From: Cytophagales bacterium | GTDB taxonomy: Bacteria; Bacteroidota; Bacteroidia; Cytophagales; Cyclobacteriaceae | Assembly: GCA_024643455.1 (NCBI GenBank) | Contig: JAHEMV010000004.1 | Span: forward strand, 1-37,064 | DNA length: 37,064 nucleotides | Direction of reading: 5' to 3' | Shown here: positions 8,733 to 17,615 of the stretch, in pieces | Layout: each line of letters opens with the position of its first letter | Numbering within the stretch: position 1 is the stretch's first letter | The notes under the pieces: generated by a model | The model's database searches: none | What the model saw: the letters and a program-made list of their open reading frames with translations, nothing else | Told to the model about the DNA's origin: nothing | Made by a program: the position numbers and the translations under genes

Positions 8733-10340
8733 CTATTTTTCTTCTTTCCCTTTCTGGATTTTAACTTCTTTGACTTCTGGTTTCTTCACTTGTTCCTTTA
8801 CCACAGTGGTCTCTTCATTTTTTTCTTTCGTTCCCTGCAATAATGTCGGCAATTCCATGCCAGCATTCTTTAGTAAATCCTCAATTGGAGGTAAGGACTT
8901 GGCAAGACCTGACAAGAAGTTTGAAGTGGAGTTGGCTCCATTGGATCCATTCCCGCTATCCCAAACAGTGACCTTATCGATTTTTATATTCTTTATAGCC
9001 TCGACTTGAGATTTAACGATTTCTGGTAATTTATCAGCAATCATCAACAATACGGCATCTCTGGAGTTTGATCCGGCAGCATCCACTATTTTCTGGAATC
9101 CTTCAGCCTGCTTACTCAATATTTCCAGAATACCATTGGCCTCGGCCTGCATTTTAAAGAAAATGGCATCGGCTTCACCTTTAGCTTGCCTTCTTATTCT
9201 CTCTGCAGCTGCTTCGGCATCAATCTCCACTTTTTCCTTATCAATCTGCGATGGGATTACAATATCGGCCATCTGGGATGCTTTATCCCTGAGGGCTCTG
9301 GCTATTTCAGCTTTGCGCTCTGAATCATAGGCTTCCTCCAACGCTTTGGCCTGGCTAACCTTTTCAGCAGCTATGGCTTTTCGTTGTGCTTCTGCTTCCT
9401 TTTCTCTTCGTTCTGCTTCTGAATTGGCAACGTCAATTTTTGCTTTGTTTTCTCCTTCAACTGCGCGTGCATTGGCCTCTGACACCGAAATACGCTCCTG
9501 TTTACGGGCTTCGGCTTCACCTACATTTGCCTTCGCGCTGGATTCAGATTCGCCGATTTTAGCCAGGGAATCAGCCGCCGCAATTTTAATGCGTTCCAGT
9601 TGAGCCGCTTCAGCTTCTCCGATCTTAGCCTGTGCTGTTAATGCAGCAACTTTTATACGCTCATCCTGGAAAGCATCCGCCTCTCCGATTGAACCATCGC
9701 GGTTCTTTTCTGCAACACTTTTTCGTGCATCGTTCACAGCCTTTGACGCTGCTTCTTTACCCAATGCTTCAATATAACCCGACTCGTCTTTGATATCGGT
9801 TACGTTCACGTTAATGAGTTTCAGACCAATTTTCTTCAATTCAGCTTCCACGTTGCTTGCCACATTTGCCAAAAACTTATCCCTGTTGCTATTGATCTCT
9901 TCAATATCCATGGTGGCAACTACCAAACGCAACTGGCCAAAAATAATATCCTTGGCCAGGTCATATATTTCTTGCTGACTCAGGCCAAGCAAGCGTTCTG
10001 CGGCGTTGTTCATCACGCCAGGCTCCGTAGAAATACCCACAGTAAATCTTGACGGCACATCCACCCGAATATTCTGCCGACTTAAGGCATTCGTCAGGTT
10101 TACTTCAATGGAAATAGGCGTAAGATCCATGAATTTATAATCCTGGATAATTGGCCAGATAAATGCTGCGCCGCCATGAATACATCGTGCGGCATGGACA
10201 CCTTCTGCATTGCTCCCAACCCGACCATAAACGACAAGAATCCGGTCAGATGGACAACGTTTATATCGCTTGAAAAGCGATGAAACAATTATGACCAGGA
10301 ATAAAATACTTGCTACTACTGCTACTAAAATATAACTCAT
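8733..10340 (-). CDS. Flotillin-like SPFH-domain protein
   Basis: N-terminal TM; SPFH region '..RCPSDRILVVYGRVG...FIWPIIQDYKFMDLTPISIEV..'; long Ala/Glu-rich coiled coil with repeated 'IGEAEA..ERI.IA' units; flotillin-type C-terminus. Confidence 0.93.
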   Translation of the reverse strand: MSYILVAVVASILFLVIIVSSLFKRYKRCPSDRILVVYGRVGSNAEGVHAARCIHGGAAFIWPIIQDYKFMDLTPISIEVNLTNALSRQNIRVDVPSRFTVGISTEPGVMNNAAERLLGLSQQEIYDLAKDIIFGQLRLVVATMDIEEINSNRDKFLANVASNVEAELKKIGLKLINVNVTDIKDESGYIEALGKEAASKAVNDARKSVAEKNRDGSIGEADAFQDERIKVAALTAQAKIGEAEAAQLERIKIAAADSLAKIGESESSAKANVGEAEARKQERISVSEANARAVEGENKAKIDVANSEAERREKEAEAQRKAIAAEKVSQAKALEEAYDSERKAEIARALRDKASQMADIVIPSQIDKEKVEIDAEAAAERIRRQAKGEADAIFFKMQAEANGILEILSKQAEGFQKIVDAAGSNSRDAVLLMIADKLPEIVKSQVEAIKNIKIDKVTVWDSGNGSNGANSTSNFLSGLAKSLPPIEDLLKNAGMELPTLLQGTKEKNEETTVVKEQVKKPEVKEVKIQKGKEEK

Positions 10341-10350
10341 GATTAAAAAA

Positions 10351-10986
10351 TTAATATAAAACCCGTGTGACTAATAAAATCTGATTGTTTACAATTTCGA
10401 GTACCTGGGCTATACTCCCTGTTGGCAATTCCTTTTCATCATCGGTAATCGCATCCATTTCCTGCAAATTCCCTTGAAATTCAACCTGAATTTTGCCATG
10501 CCCTTCTCTATTCGGTGGAATCCGCAAATATACTTCACCTGTATGCCCTATTGCATGCTCTATGATCATGGTACCACTCTGATTCAGTCTACTGATATAA
10601 TAAAACAAAGCAGCCATCACTACCATCATGGTCAGGCCGGCAATTACTGAAAATATTCCAACGATTAATAAGCCCAGGCCCATCTGTAAAAACCCAAGGC
10701 CGGTCCAACCAAATAAGGTAAAAAAACCAAGTACATTTTTATAGGTAAAAAATTGCCAACCCGCACCGCCATCCAAATCACCATCACCACCATCCAGATC
10801 ACCGTCAAAATCTGTTTCCAAGTCTGATGCATCACTACCCATGAGGGTCATCGTCACCTGAACTAACAGGAGTACGGTAGAAGGAATGGCAATAATCCAA
10901 TAGACTTTTTCAGGAAGAGCAAGTAAGGACCACCAGGAAGAAATATCAATTAGCATTATAAAAAAATTAAGTTGAATAATCCACAC
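10351..10986 (-). CDS. NfeD/YqiJ-like membrane protein with C-terminal OB-fold-like domain, flotillin partner (start possibly at 10956)
   Basis: TM helices then 'IGHTGEVYLRIPPNREGHGKIQVEFQGNLQEMDAITDDEKELPTGSIAQVLEI'; 10-bp gap upstream of flotillin; Asp/Gly-rich linker. Confidence 0.8.
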   Translation of the reverse strand: MWIIQLNFFIMLIDISSWWSLLALPEKVYWIIAIPSTVLLLVQVTMTLMGSDASDLETDFDGDLDGGDGDLDGGAGWQFFTYKNVLGFFTLFGWTGLGFLQMGLGLLIVGIFSVIAGLTMMVVMAALFYYISRLNQSGTMIIEHAIGHTGEVYLRIPPNREGHGKIQVEFQGNLQEMDAITDDEKELPTGSIAQVLEIVNNQILLVTRVLY

Positions 10987-11160
10987 TGACCAACTTCTCT
11001 AATGCACAATAATTTTACCCAATAATTATCATTTAACCATGGTTTTTTTGAAGAATACGCAAATTAATTTATAGCCGGTAGAAATGAAGTAAGAATTGTT
11101 GGGCTTGTTTTTTCTTTTAGTGAAAATTCAGACATTTGAAAAACAAACTTAAAAGCTAAT

Positions 11161-11595
11161 ATGACTAACCATCAATGGCAAAAAGGTGCGTATACCTGTT
11201 CGACTGATAAATCAACATTACAGGTTGACGTCATGCATACTTTTTTGAGTGAGCGATCATATTGGGCGCAAGGAAGAAGTTTGGAAAAAGTGAAAAGAAG
11301 CATTGCACATTCTGAATGCTTTGGATTATACAAAATGGATAAACAGGTTGGTTTTGCCCGGGTGGTCAGTGACTTTACAATTTATGCCTATATCCTCGAT
11401 GTTTTTGTTTTGGAAGAAGAACGCGGGAATGGTCTTGGAAAATTTTTAATGGAATGTATCCTTGCTCATCCGGAACTAATAGGTGTTAGAAAATGGATGC
11501 TGGGCACAGAAGATGCACATGGACTTTATTCACAATATGGTTTTACATCATTAAAAAAAGTTCAAAATCATATGGAGAAAGTGCAAGCGAATTAA
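11161..11595 (+). CDS. GNAT family N-acetyltransferase
   Basis: 'FARVVSDFTIYAYILDVFVLEEERGNGLGKFLMECIL' acetyl-CoA binding motif; 'GLYSQYGFTSL'. Confidence 0.92.
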   Translation: MTNHQWQKGAYTCSTDKSTLQVDVMHTFLSERSYWAQGRSLEKVKRSIAHSECFGLYKMDKQVGFARVVSDFTIYAYILDVFVLEEERGNGLGKFLMECILAHPELIGVRKWMLGTEDAHGLYSQYGFTSLKKVQNHMEKVQAN

Positions 11596-11792
11596 GTTAT
11601 CTAATAAAATAGTTTAAGTATAATTAAATGGCGAAATCTAAGACTAAGATGAGCCACCTACGGCTAATCCTATCCCAAGCACCTAGTATATCTGACATGA
11701 AAAGCAATGTTTGTTCAAAAAAATACGAAAAACAAACAAAATTGGCATCTTCATACATGATCTATATCATAAAACGCGTACCTGAGAATTCT

Positions 11793-11800
11793 TATATTTG
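11793..11800 (+). promoter_or_regulatory. Candidate Bacteroidota-type -7 box (TAnnTTTG) upstream of the propeller operon
   Basis: tatatttg at 11793-11800, about 109 nt upstream of ATG 11909; no well-spaced -33 TTG recognised. Confidence 0.35.
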
Positions 11801-11908
11801 TTAGGGCAACCGTTAACCAAGTCAGGCTTCAACAATAGCTCTTTTTAACACATAAGGATATGGTTTCATCTCATATTCTAAAAATAAGTTATACATAAAC
11901 TTAAAAAA

Positions 11909-13156
11909 ATGAAGTTAACAACTGGAATATTATCAATACTCGTCGGAATAATTGTATTCCAATCCAAGGCACAAGAAACACAATGGCGTGGACCTGAACG
12001 ATCTGGCATTTTCCCGGAGACCGGATTACTTCAAGAGTGGCCTGAAAGTGGCCCGGAACTGATCCTGAAAGTTGACAATCTCGGCAAAGGCTATTCCACG
12101 CCAGTGCTGGATAATGCCGTAATTTATATTACTGGCAAGGAAGGTGAAGAAGATTTTCTATATGCTGTAGAAATGAGCGGTAAAATCAAATATAAAGTGA
12201 AGTATGGCAGATCCTGGGAAAACAGCTATCCGGATACAAGATCCACACCTACTATTGATGAAGATCACCTTTATGTAATTAGTGGTATGGGTGAAGTAGT
12301 TTGCATCAATAAAATTGAAGGCACTATTTTATGGAATATAAATGCATACGAAAAATATAAAGGTGAACTTCACAGATGGGGTGTAGCAGAATCTCCACTA
12401 GTAATTGATGACAAAGTCATTTATACAAATGGCGGGAGTGAAACCTCCTTTATCGCCTTTAATAAATTAACAGGTGAGGAAGTTTGGAAAACTGAAAGTG
12501 TTGGTGGAGCCAGAACGTATGTATCTCCGGTTATTTATAAAAATGGCGATGTCCGTCAGATTTTGGGTTCAACATCGGATTATGTGGTGGGAATTAATCC
12601 TGAAAATGGAAATATCGATTGGAAGTATTATTATCTCCTGCAAGAAAGTGAAGGAGTAAAACAAGTTACGATTAGTCCTAACTCAGCCATCATCAAAGGA
12701 AACGAGATATTTATTTCTAAAGGATACAATTCCTATGGTGTGATGTTAATCGTTGCTGAAGACGGGAAAAATGTAAAAGAAAAATGGAGAACAGAAGTAC
12801 TGGATACACATCATGGACATTATGTGAATGTCGGTGATTACATCTATGGATCAAACTGGCTCAATAATAGCCAGGGAAACTGGGTGTGTCTGAGATGGGA
12901 TAAAGGCGAAGTGATGTACGAGGAAGAATGGAAAACCAAGGGTCCAATCGCTTTTGCAGACAGCAAGCTTTATTGTTGGGAGGAACGCACTGGCAATTTT
13001 GCATTGGTCAATCCTACTCCTGAAAAATTTGATATCGTAAGCTCATTCAGGATTCAGGATGGTTCTGGACCCTATTGGGCGCATCCTTACATAAAAGAAG
13101 GGAAGCTACTTCTTCGTCATGGCGAAGTGTTATTGGTTTATAATATTAAAGCTTGA
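11909..13156 (+). CDS. Secreted PQQ-like (BamB-fold) beta-propeller protein
   Basis: Signal peptide ending 'FQSKAQETQWRGPERSGIFPETGLLQEWPE'; repeated 'G.I.W....' blades such as 'IEGTILWNINAYEKYKGE' and 'LTGEEVWKTES'. Confidence 0.85.
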   Translation: MKLTTGILSILVGIIVFQSKAQETQWRGPERSGIFPETGLLQEWPESGPELILKVDNLGKGYSTPVLDNAVIYITGKEGEEDFLYAVEMSGKIKYKVKYGRSWENSYPDTRSTPTIDEDHLYVISGMGEVVCINKIEGTILWNINAYEKYKGELHRWGVAESPLVIDDKVIYTNGGSETSFIAFNKLTGEEVWKTESVGGARTYVSPVIYKNGDVRQILGSTSDYVVGINPENGNIDWKYYYLLQESEGVKQVTISPNSAIIKGNEIFISKGYNSYGVMLIVAEDGKNVKEKWRTEVLDTHHGHYVNVGDYIYGSNWLNNSQGNWVCLRWDKGEVMYEEEWKTKGPIAFADSKLYCWEERTGNFALVNPTPEKFDIVSSFRIQDGSGPYWAHPYIKEGKLLLRHGEVLLVYNIKA

Positions 13157-14579
13157 CAGGCATTTGAAAATCTCGAATCACATATTGCTCGGAACAACTG
13201 CATTAATCTTTGTTATTGCTTTATCATGGTGGAGTTTTAGCAAACCCCGTGTAAAAGTATCCATGAGTGAGCCTGGCATGGATAATCGTGAAGCTTCTGC
13301 AGGAGCCAACGAACTAATCAATATTGGAGAGTTTTTCGAACGTTTTTTCAGTACAAAAACAACACTTTCAGAAACATGGCCCAGATTCCGGGGAGAGGAT
13401 TTTGACAATATCAAAAAACCAGGCAAAGCCCTCACGGATAAGTTTAATAATGACGCAAAAATTCAATGGTCTATGGAATTGGGGGAAGGTCATGCCGGAC
13501 CTGCAGTGTATAAGGGGCTGGTATATGTACTGGATTACGATGAGGAACAAAAAGCAGATATACTTAGGTGTTTTTCATTAAAAGATGGCAAAGAAGTATG
13601 GAGAAGGTGGTACAATGTAAATATAAAGCGGAACCACGGCATGTCCAGAACTATTCCTGCGGTGACCGAAAAATACATTTTGACTATCGGCCCGCGATCT
13701 CATGTAATGTGTATGGATAGAGAGACAGGTGAATTACTTTGGGGACTTAATGTGGAAAAAGAATACGGCACTGATGTTCCCTTTTGGTATACTGGTCAAT
13801 GCCCGATGATTGATAATGGTAAGGCAATCATTGCTACTGGAGGTAAAGCAATTTTAATAGCAGTGGACTGCGCTACCGGAGAAGTTGTATGGGAAACTCC
13901 CAACCCCAATGGCCTTAAAATGTCACACTCTTCCATCATGCCCTGGACACTAAATGGAACCAGAATGTATGTTTATAGCGCAGTTGGAGGAGTCGTCGGA
14001 ATAAGTGCTGAAGGACCTGATGAAGGCAAAATACTTTGGGAATCGTTGAAGTGGGGATGTTCGGTAGTAGCCCCCTCACCTGTATGTTTACCGGATGGCA
14101 AATTATTCCTTACAGCTGGTTATGGTGCAGGAAGCATGGTATTTCAGGTTACCGGTTCAGGCGGAAATTTTTCCATAGAAAAATTATATGAATATAAACC
14201 CAATGATGGACTGGCATGCGAACAACAAACGCCTGTAGTTTATGATGGATTGGTGTACGGAATCCAACCCAAAGATGGAGGAACGCTAAGAAATCAGTTT
14301 ATCTGTGTAGATCCGTCTGATTTCAAAAAAGTGATTTGGTCCAGTGGAAAAACGAACAGATTTGGCCTGGGACCTTATATGATCGCTGACAATAAATTTT
14401 TCATTCTGAATGACGAAGGAACACTTTCGATCGTGAGACCAAGCAAGACAGAATTTGTTTTGCTCGATCAACTAAAAGTTTTCGATGGACGTGATGCCTG
14501 GGCACCTTTAGCCATAGCCGATGGTTATCTCTTGTTAAGAGATGATCACAAGATGATATGTATGGATATAAACAAATAA
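13119..14579 (+). CDS. Membrane-anchored PQQ-like beta-propeller protein (true start may be internal)
   Basis: N-terminal TM 'HILLGTTALIFVIALSWWSF'; 'WPRFRGEDFDNIKKPGKALTDKFN' plus repeated 'DGKEVWRRWY', 'TGELLWGLN', 'TGEVVWETPN' blades. Confidence 0.85.
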   Translation: MAKCYWFIILKLDRHLKISNHILLGTTALIFVIALSWWSFSKPRVKVSMSEPGMDNREASAGANELINIGEFFERFFSTKTTLSETWPRFRGEDFDNIKKPGKALTDKFNNDAKIQWSMELGEGHAGPAVYKGLVYVLDYDEEQKADILRCFSLKDGKEVWRRWYNVNIKRNHGMSRTIPAVTEKYILTIGPRSHVMCMDRETGELLWGLNVEKEYGTDVPFWYTGQCPMIDNGKAIIATGGKAILIAVDCATGEVVWETPNPNGLKMSHSSIMPWTLNGTRMYVYSAVGGVVGISAEGPDEGKILWESLKWGCSVVAPSPVCLPDGKLFLTAGYGAGSMVFQVTGSGGNFSIEKLYEYKPNDGLACEQQTPVVYDGLVYGIQPKDGGTLRNQFICVDPSDFKKVIWSSGKTNRFGLGPYMIADNKFFILNDEGTLSIVRPSKTEFVLLDQLKVFDGRDAWAPLAIADGYLLLRDDHKMICMDINK

Positions 14580-14582
14580 TAT

Positions 14583-15554
14583 ATGAATAAGAACCTTATA
14601 TATTTGATTCTGATAGTTTGTGGACTGGCAATCGCATATATAATGGTTGGTGGATTATTTAAAAACGAACTTAAAAAAACCACGAAAAATCCATATGAGT
14701 ATGATCTTGGGGATATAAATAAAATTGACCCCGAGATGATCAAATACAAAGAAACCAAGCGAATCGGTCTTTCTTTCGCAGAGCCAAAAGTGGTAGATTA
14801 TTCAAGCGGTTATCTGGCTATTGGATTTGAAAATCAGTTGCAGATGATTGACACATCGGGAAGGGAAATTTTTAATAAAGCTGTATCGGGTCCCATTACA
14901 AGTCTGAAATTATCAAAGGATAACCTGATTTATCTTGGGTGTAAAAACCATATCGAAAAATACAATACCAATGGAGATCTCATCGAAACCTGGCAGGAAA
15001 TAGATCCTTCCACTTACATCACTTCCATAGCGCTGAAAGATGATTATGTATTTGTGGCTAATGCCAGTGGGGCGGTTGTTCTTCAGTACAGCCTCACCGG
15101 AGAGATCTTGCATTCTTTTGATGGTAAAAACAGAACGGATAGCAAGCATGGCTTTATTATACCGAGCCCCTACTTTGATCTGGATGTTGATTCGGGGGGT
15201 GAACTTTGGGCAGCCAATACAGGTGTTCAAGCTATTGAAAACTACAACCTCGATGGTTCACTAAGAGCATTCTGGGGAGCCTCATCCTATGATTTGAAAG
15301 GATTCATAGGATGTTGTAACCCAGCTCATTTCAGCATACTTGAAAATGACTCTTTCGTAACCTGTGAAAAAGGGCTGGTAAGAATCAAGATCTATCTACC
15401 TTCCGGTGAATTGGAAAGTGTGGTTGCTACTCCAGATGATTTTTCCGCGAATTCAATCCCTCCGGATCTTACTTCTGATGAAATGAATAATATTTATATA
15501 CTGGATATATCCAGAAAAATGATTAGAAAATTTGAGCGAAAGGAAACCTCATGA
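14583..15554 (+). CDS. Membrane-anchored NHL-like beta-propeller with GCCNP motif
   Basis: N-terminal TM; blade repeats 'SLKLSKDNLIYLGCKNHIEKYNTNGDLI', 'YFDLDVDSGGELWAANTGVQAIENYNLDGSL'; 'GFIGCCNPAHFSILENDSFVTCEKGLVRIKIYLPSGE'. Confidence 0.75.
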   Translation: MNKNLIYLILIVCGLAIAYIMVGGLFKNELKKTTKNPYEYDLGDINKIDPEMIKYKETKRIGLSFAEPKVVDYSSGYLAIGFENQLQMIDTSGREIFNKAVSGPITSLKLSKDNLIYLGCKNHIEKYNTNGDLIETWQEIDPSTYITSIALKDDYVFVANASGAVVLQYSLTGEILHSFDGKNRTDSKHGFIIPSPYFDLDVDSGGELWAANTGVQAIENYNLDGSLRAFWGASSYDLKGFIGCCNPAHFSILENDSFVTCEKGLVRIKIYLPSGELESVVATPDDFSANSIPPDLTSDEMNNIYILDISRKMIRKFERKETS

Positions 15555-15748
15555 AAAGACGAAATTTTATATCTGAATTTGGCAGATGGGTATTGCTTGG
15601 AGGCTTGATGAGTACATCGGGATTTCTGCTTTATCGCCGCCGGTTTGGAGATCCTCAAAACTGCTATAAAAATCCGCTATGTAAAAGTTGCAACCAGTTT
15701 AGCAACTGCGACATTGTTGCCAATATAAAAACATCTGGAAATGAATGA
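15551..15748 (+). CDS. Small membrane protein with four-Cys motif (65 aa)
   Basis: ATGA overlap with the upstream gene, overlaps the downstream gene; one TM; 'CYKNPLCKSCNQFSNC' at the C-terminal end. Confidence 0.65.
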   Translation: MKRRNFISEFGRWVLLGGLMSTSGFLLYRRRFGDPQNCYKNPLCKSCNQFSNCDIVANIKTSGNE

Positions 15749-16322
15749 CAGAAAGGAAAACAAGGCAAAAAGCAGAAGGGACTTCCTGCAAAGTACCGCA
15801 CGTTATACACTTGCTATAAGCATAGGAGGAATCGGTGGTCTTGTTGCCAGTAAATCCAAAACAGGAGATTACCTCTGGCAGATCGATCCTTTTGTTTGTA
15901 CACAATGTGGACGATGCGCAGATGAATGTGTCCTAACGCCATCTGCTGTGAAGTGCTTCCATGCATTCGACCTTTGCGGATATTGCGACCTCTGTGGTGG
16001 CTATTTTAAACCTGGAGTAATGGATCTGAATACAGGCGGAGAAAACCAGCTTTGCCCTACCGCTGCTATTAAAAGGAATTTTGTGGAAGATCCATTTTTT
16101 GAATACACTATTGACGAGGATCTGTGCATTGGATGTGGAAAGTGTGTTAAAGGATGTTCTTCCTTTGGGAATGGCTCGCTCCATCTGCAGATCAATCAAG
16201 ACTTATGTGTGAATTGTAACCAATGCGCCATTGCAAGAATGTGCCCTTCTGATGCTATCACCAGGGTGCCAGCAAGTAATCCATATAAAGTAAAAGGAGA
16301 TTTTATCAAATCAAATACTTAG
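15741..16322 (+). CDS. Putative Tat-exported multi-[4Fe-4S] ferredoxin-like protein
   Basis: 'SRRDFLQSTARYTLAISIGGIGG' Tat-like signal; 'CTQCGRCADEC', 'CGYCDLC', 'CIGCGKCVKGC', 'CVNCNQCAIARMC'. Confidence 0.87.
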   Translation: MNDRKENKAKSRRDFLQSTARYTLAISIGGIGGLVASKSKTGDYLWQIDPFVCTQCGRCADECVLTPSAVKCFHAFDLCGYCDLCGGYFKPGVMDLNTGGENQLCPTAAIKRNFVEDPFFEYTIDEDLCIGCGKCVKGCSSFGNGSLHLQINQDLCVNCNQCAIARMCPSDAITRVPASNPYKVKGDFIKSNT

Positions 16323-16325
16323 ACA

Positions 16326-17615
16326 TTGAATAGGCAATTTTTTAAAATAGTATCCATTTTTTCCGGACTTCTCATCTCGGTAATCACCTTTGCCCAGCAA
16401 CGGTTTCCACGGCCGGACTTTGAAAGTGACTACAAATCACCATCAATCCTGGTCCCGGAACCAAGACATGGCTGGATGGAATACATGGATGTTTTTATAC
16501 TTTTCATTGTGCTTTCACTCGCCACCTGGTTTGTACTAAAAAAGCGCTCCAGAAAAGGTGTGCTTTACTTGTCCTTGTTTACGTTGATCTATTTCGGTTT
16601 TTATAGAAATGGATGTATTTGTTCTATCGGAGCTATTCAGAATGTTACTCTGGCATTGGTCGATCCGATGTATGCGATCTCACTGACTGCATTGGCATTT
16701 TTTATGTTACCATTGCTTTTTGCCCTTTTTGCTGGAAGAGTCTTCTGTGGAGGAGCTTGTCCGTTGGGTGCTATCCAGGACCTGATCATCATTAAACCGA
16801 TCGAATTGCCCATCGGGATTCGAAAAGCACTAGGCGTTATCCCCTATCTATACCTGGGTCTTTCTATATTATTTGCCGCTACAAAGACCGACTTTATTAT
16901 CTGTAGATATGATCCATTTGTCGGGATATTTCGTATGGATGCTAGTTTTAATATGCTGGTTCTTGGCGGAAGTTTTTTGATCATTGGTATGTTTGTAGGC
17001 AGACCTTATTGTCGATTCCTTTGCCCATACGGTGTTTTATTGAACTGGACTTCAAGCGTTTCCAAAAAACACCTGACTATCACACCTTCGGAGTGCATTG
17101 ATTGCAAATTGTGCGAGCGATCATGCCCGATGGATGCAATCAACAAACCAGTGACCGAACCCGTATCCAGAAAAAAGGATATCAATCGATTTGTATTGTC
17201 CGTCATCATTATTCCAATTCTAATGCTAGCTGGTGGATACATTGTTTCCAAATCGCACGTGTACCTGTCGAAAGTGAACCGTACCGTAAGTTTAGCAGAA
17301 TTGTTAATCACCCATCCAGAATTAAAAGCTGATCCAGACCATATTGATATTCAGACGTTCCTGGCCTCTGGGAAAACCATGGATAGCCTCGTGCAGGAAG
17401 CAACGGTAATCAGAGAACAATTTCGCATTGGCGGCTGGATTTTGGGTGCCTTTTTTGGCCTCTCATTCGGGATTATGTTCAGCAAAAAAACCATTTACCG
17501 TAACCGTACTGATTATGAACCTGACAAAGGCAACTGCGTAAGTTGCGGACGCTGCATGGATTTTTGCCCTGTTGGTAAAGAAGATTTTGAGACATTAATG
17601 AAATTAAAAAGTTGA
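16326..17615 (+). CDS. NapH/NosR-like polytopic 4Fe-4S membrane protein (TTG start)
   Basis: 'GCICSIGAIQNV', 'VFCGGACPLGAIQD', 'PYCRFLCPYGVLL' membrane Cys motifs plus 'CIDCKLCERSCPMDAI' and 'CVSCGRCMDFCPVG' clusters; multiple TMs. Confidence 0.85.
   Translation: MNRQFFKIVSIFSGLLISVITFAQQRFPRPDFESDYKSPSILVPEPRHGWMEYMDVFILFIVLSLATWFVLKKRSRKGVLYLSLFTLIYFGFYRNGCICSIGAIQNVTLALVDPMYAISLTALAFFMLPLLFALFAGRVFCGGACPLGAIQDLIIIKPIELPIGIRKALGVIPYLYLGLSILFAATKTDFIICRYDPFVGIFRMDASFNMLVLGGSFLIIGMFVGRPYCRFLCPYGVLLNWTSSVSKKHLTITPSECIDCKLCERSCPMDAINKPVTEPVSRKKDINRFVLSVIIIPILMLAGGYIVSKSHVYLSKVNRTVSLAELLITHPELKADPDHIDIQTFLASGKTMDSLVQEATVIREQFRIGGWILGAFFGLSFGIMFSKKTIYRNRTDYEPDKGNCVSCGRCMDFCPVGKEDFETLMKLKS

Noticed and set aside
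9346-9603. ORFs antisense to the flotillin gene (8770..9009, 9136..9330, 9346..9603, 9790..9978)
   Set aside because: Low-complexity Ala/Ser-rich translations mirroring the coiled-coil coding strand; no start context or homology signal.
15741-17615. Nitrate or nitrous-oxide reductase (nap/nos) operon
   Set aside because: No NapA, NapB, NosZ, NosD or NosL-like sequence in the window.
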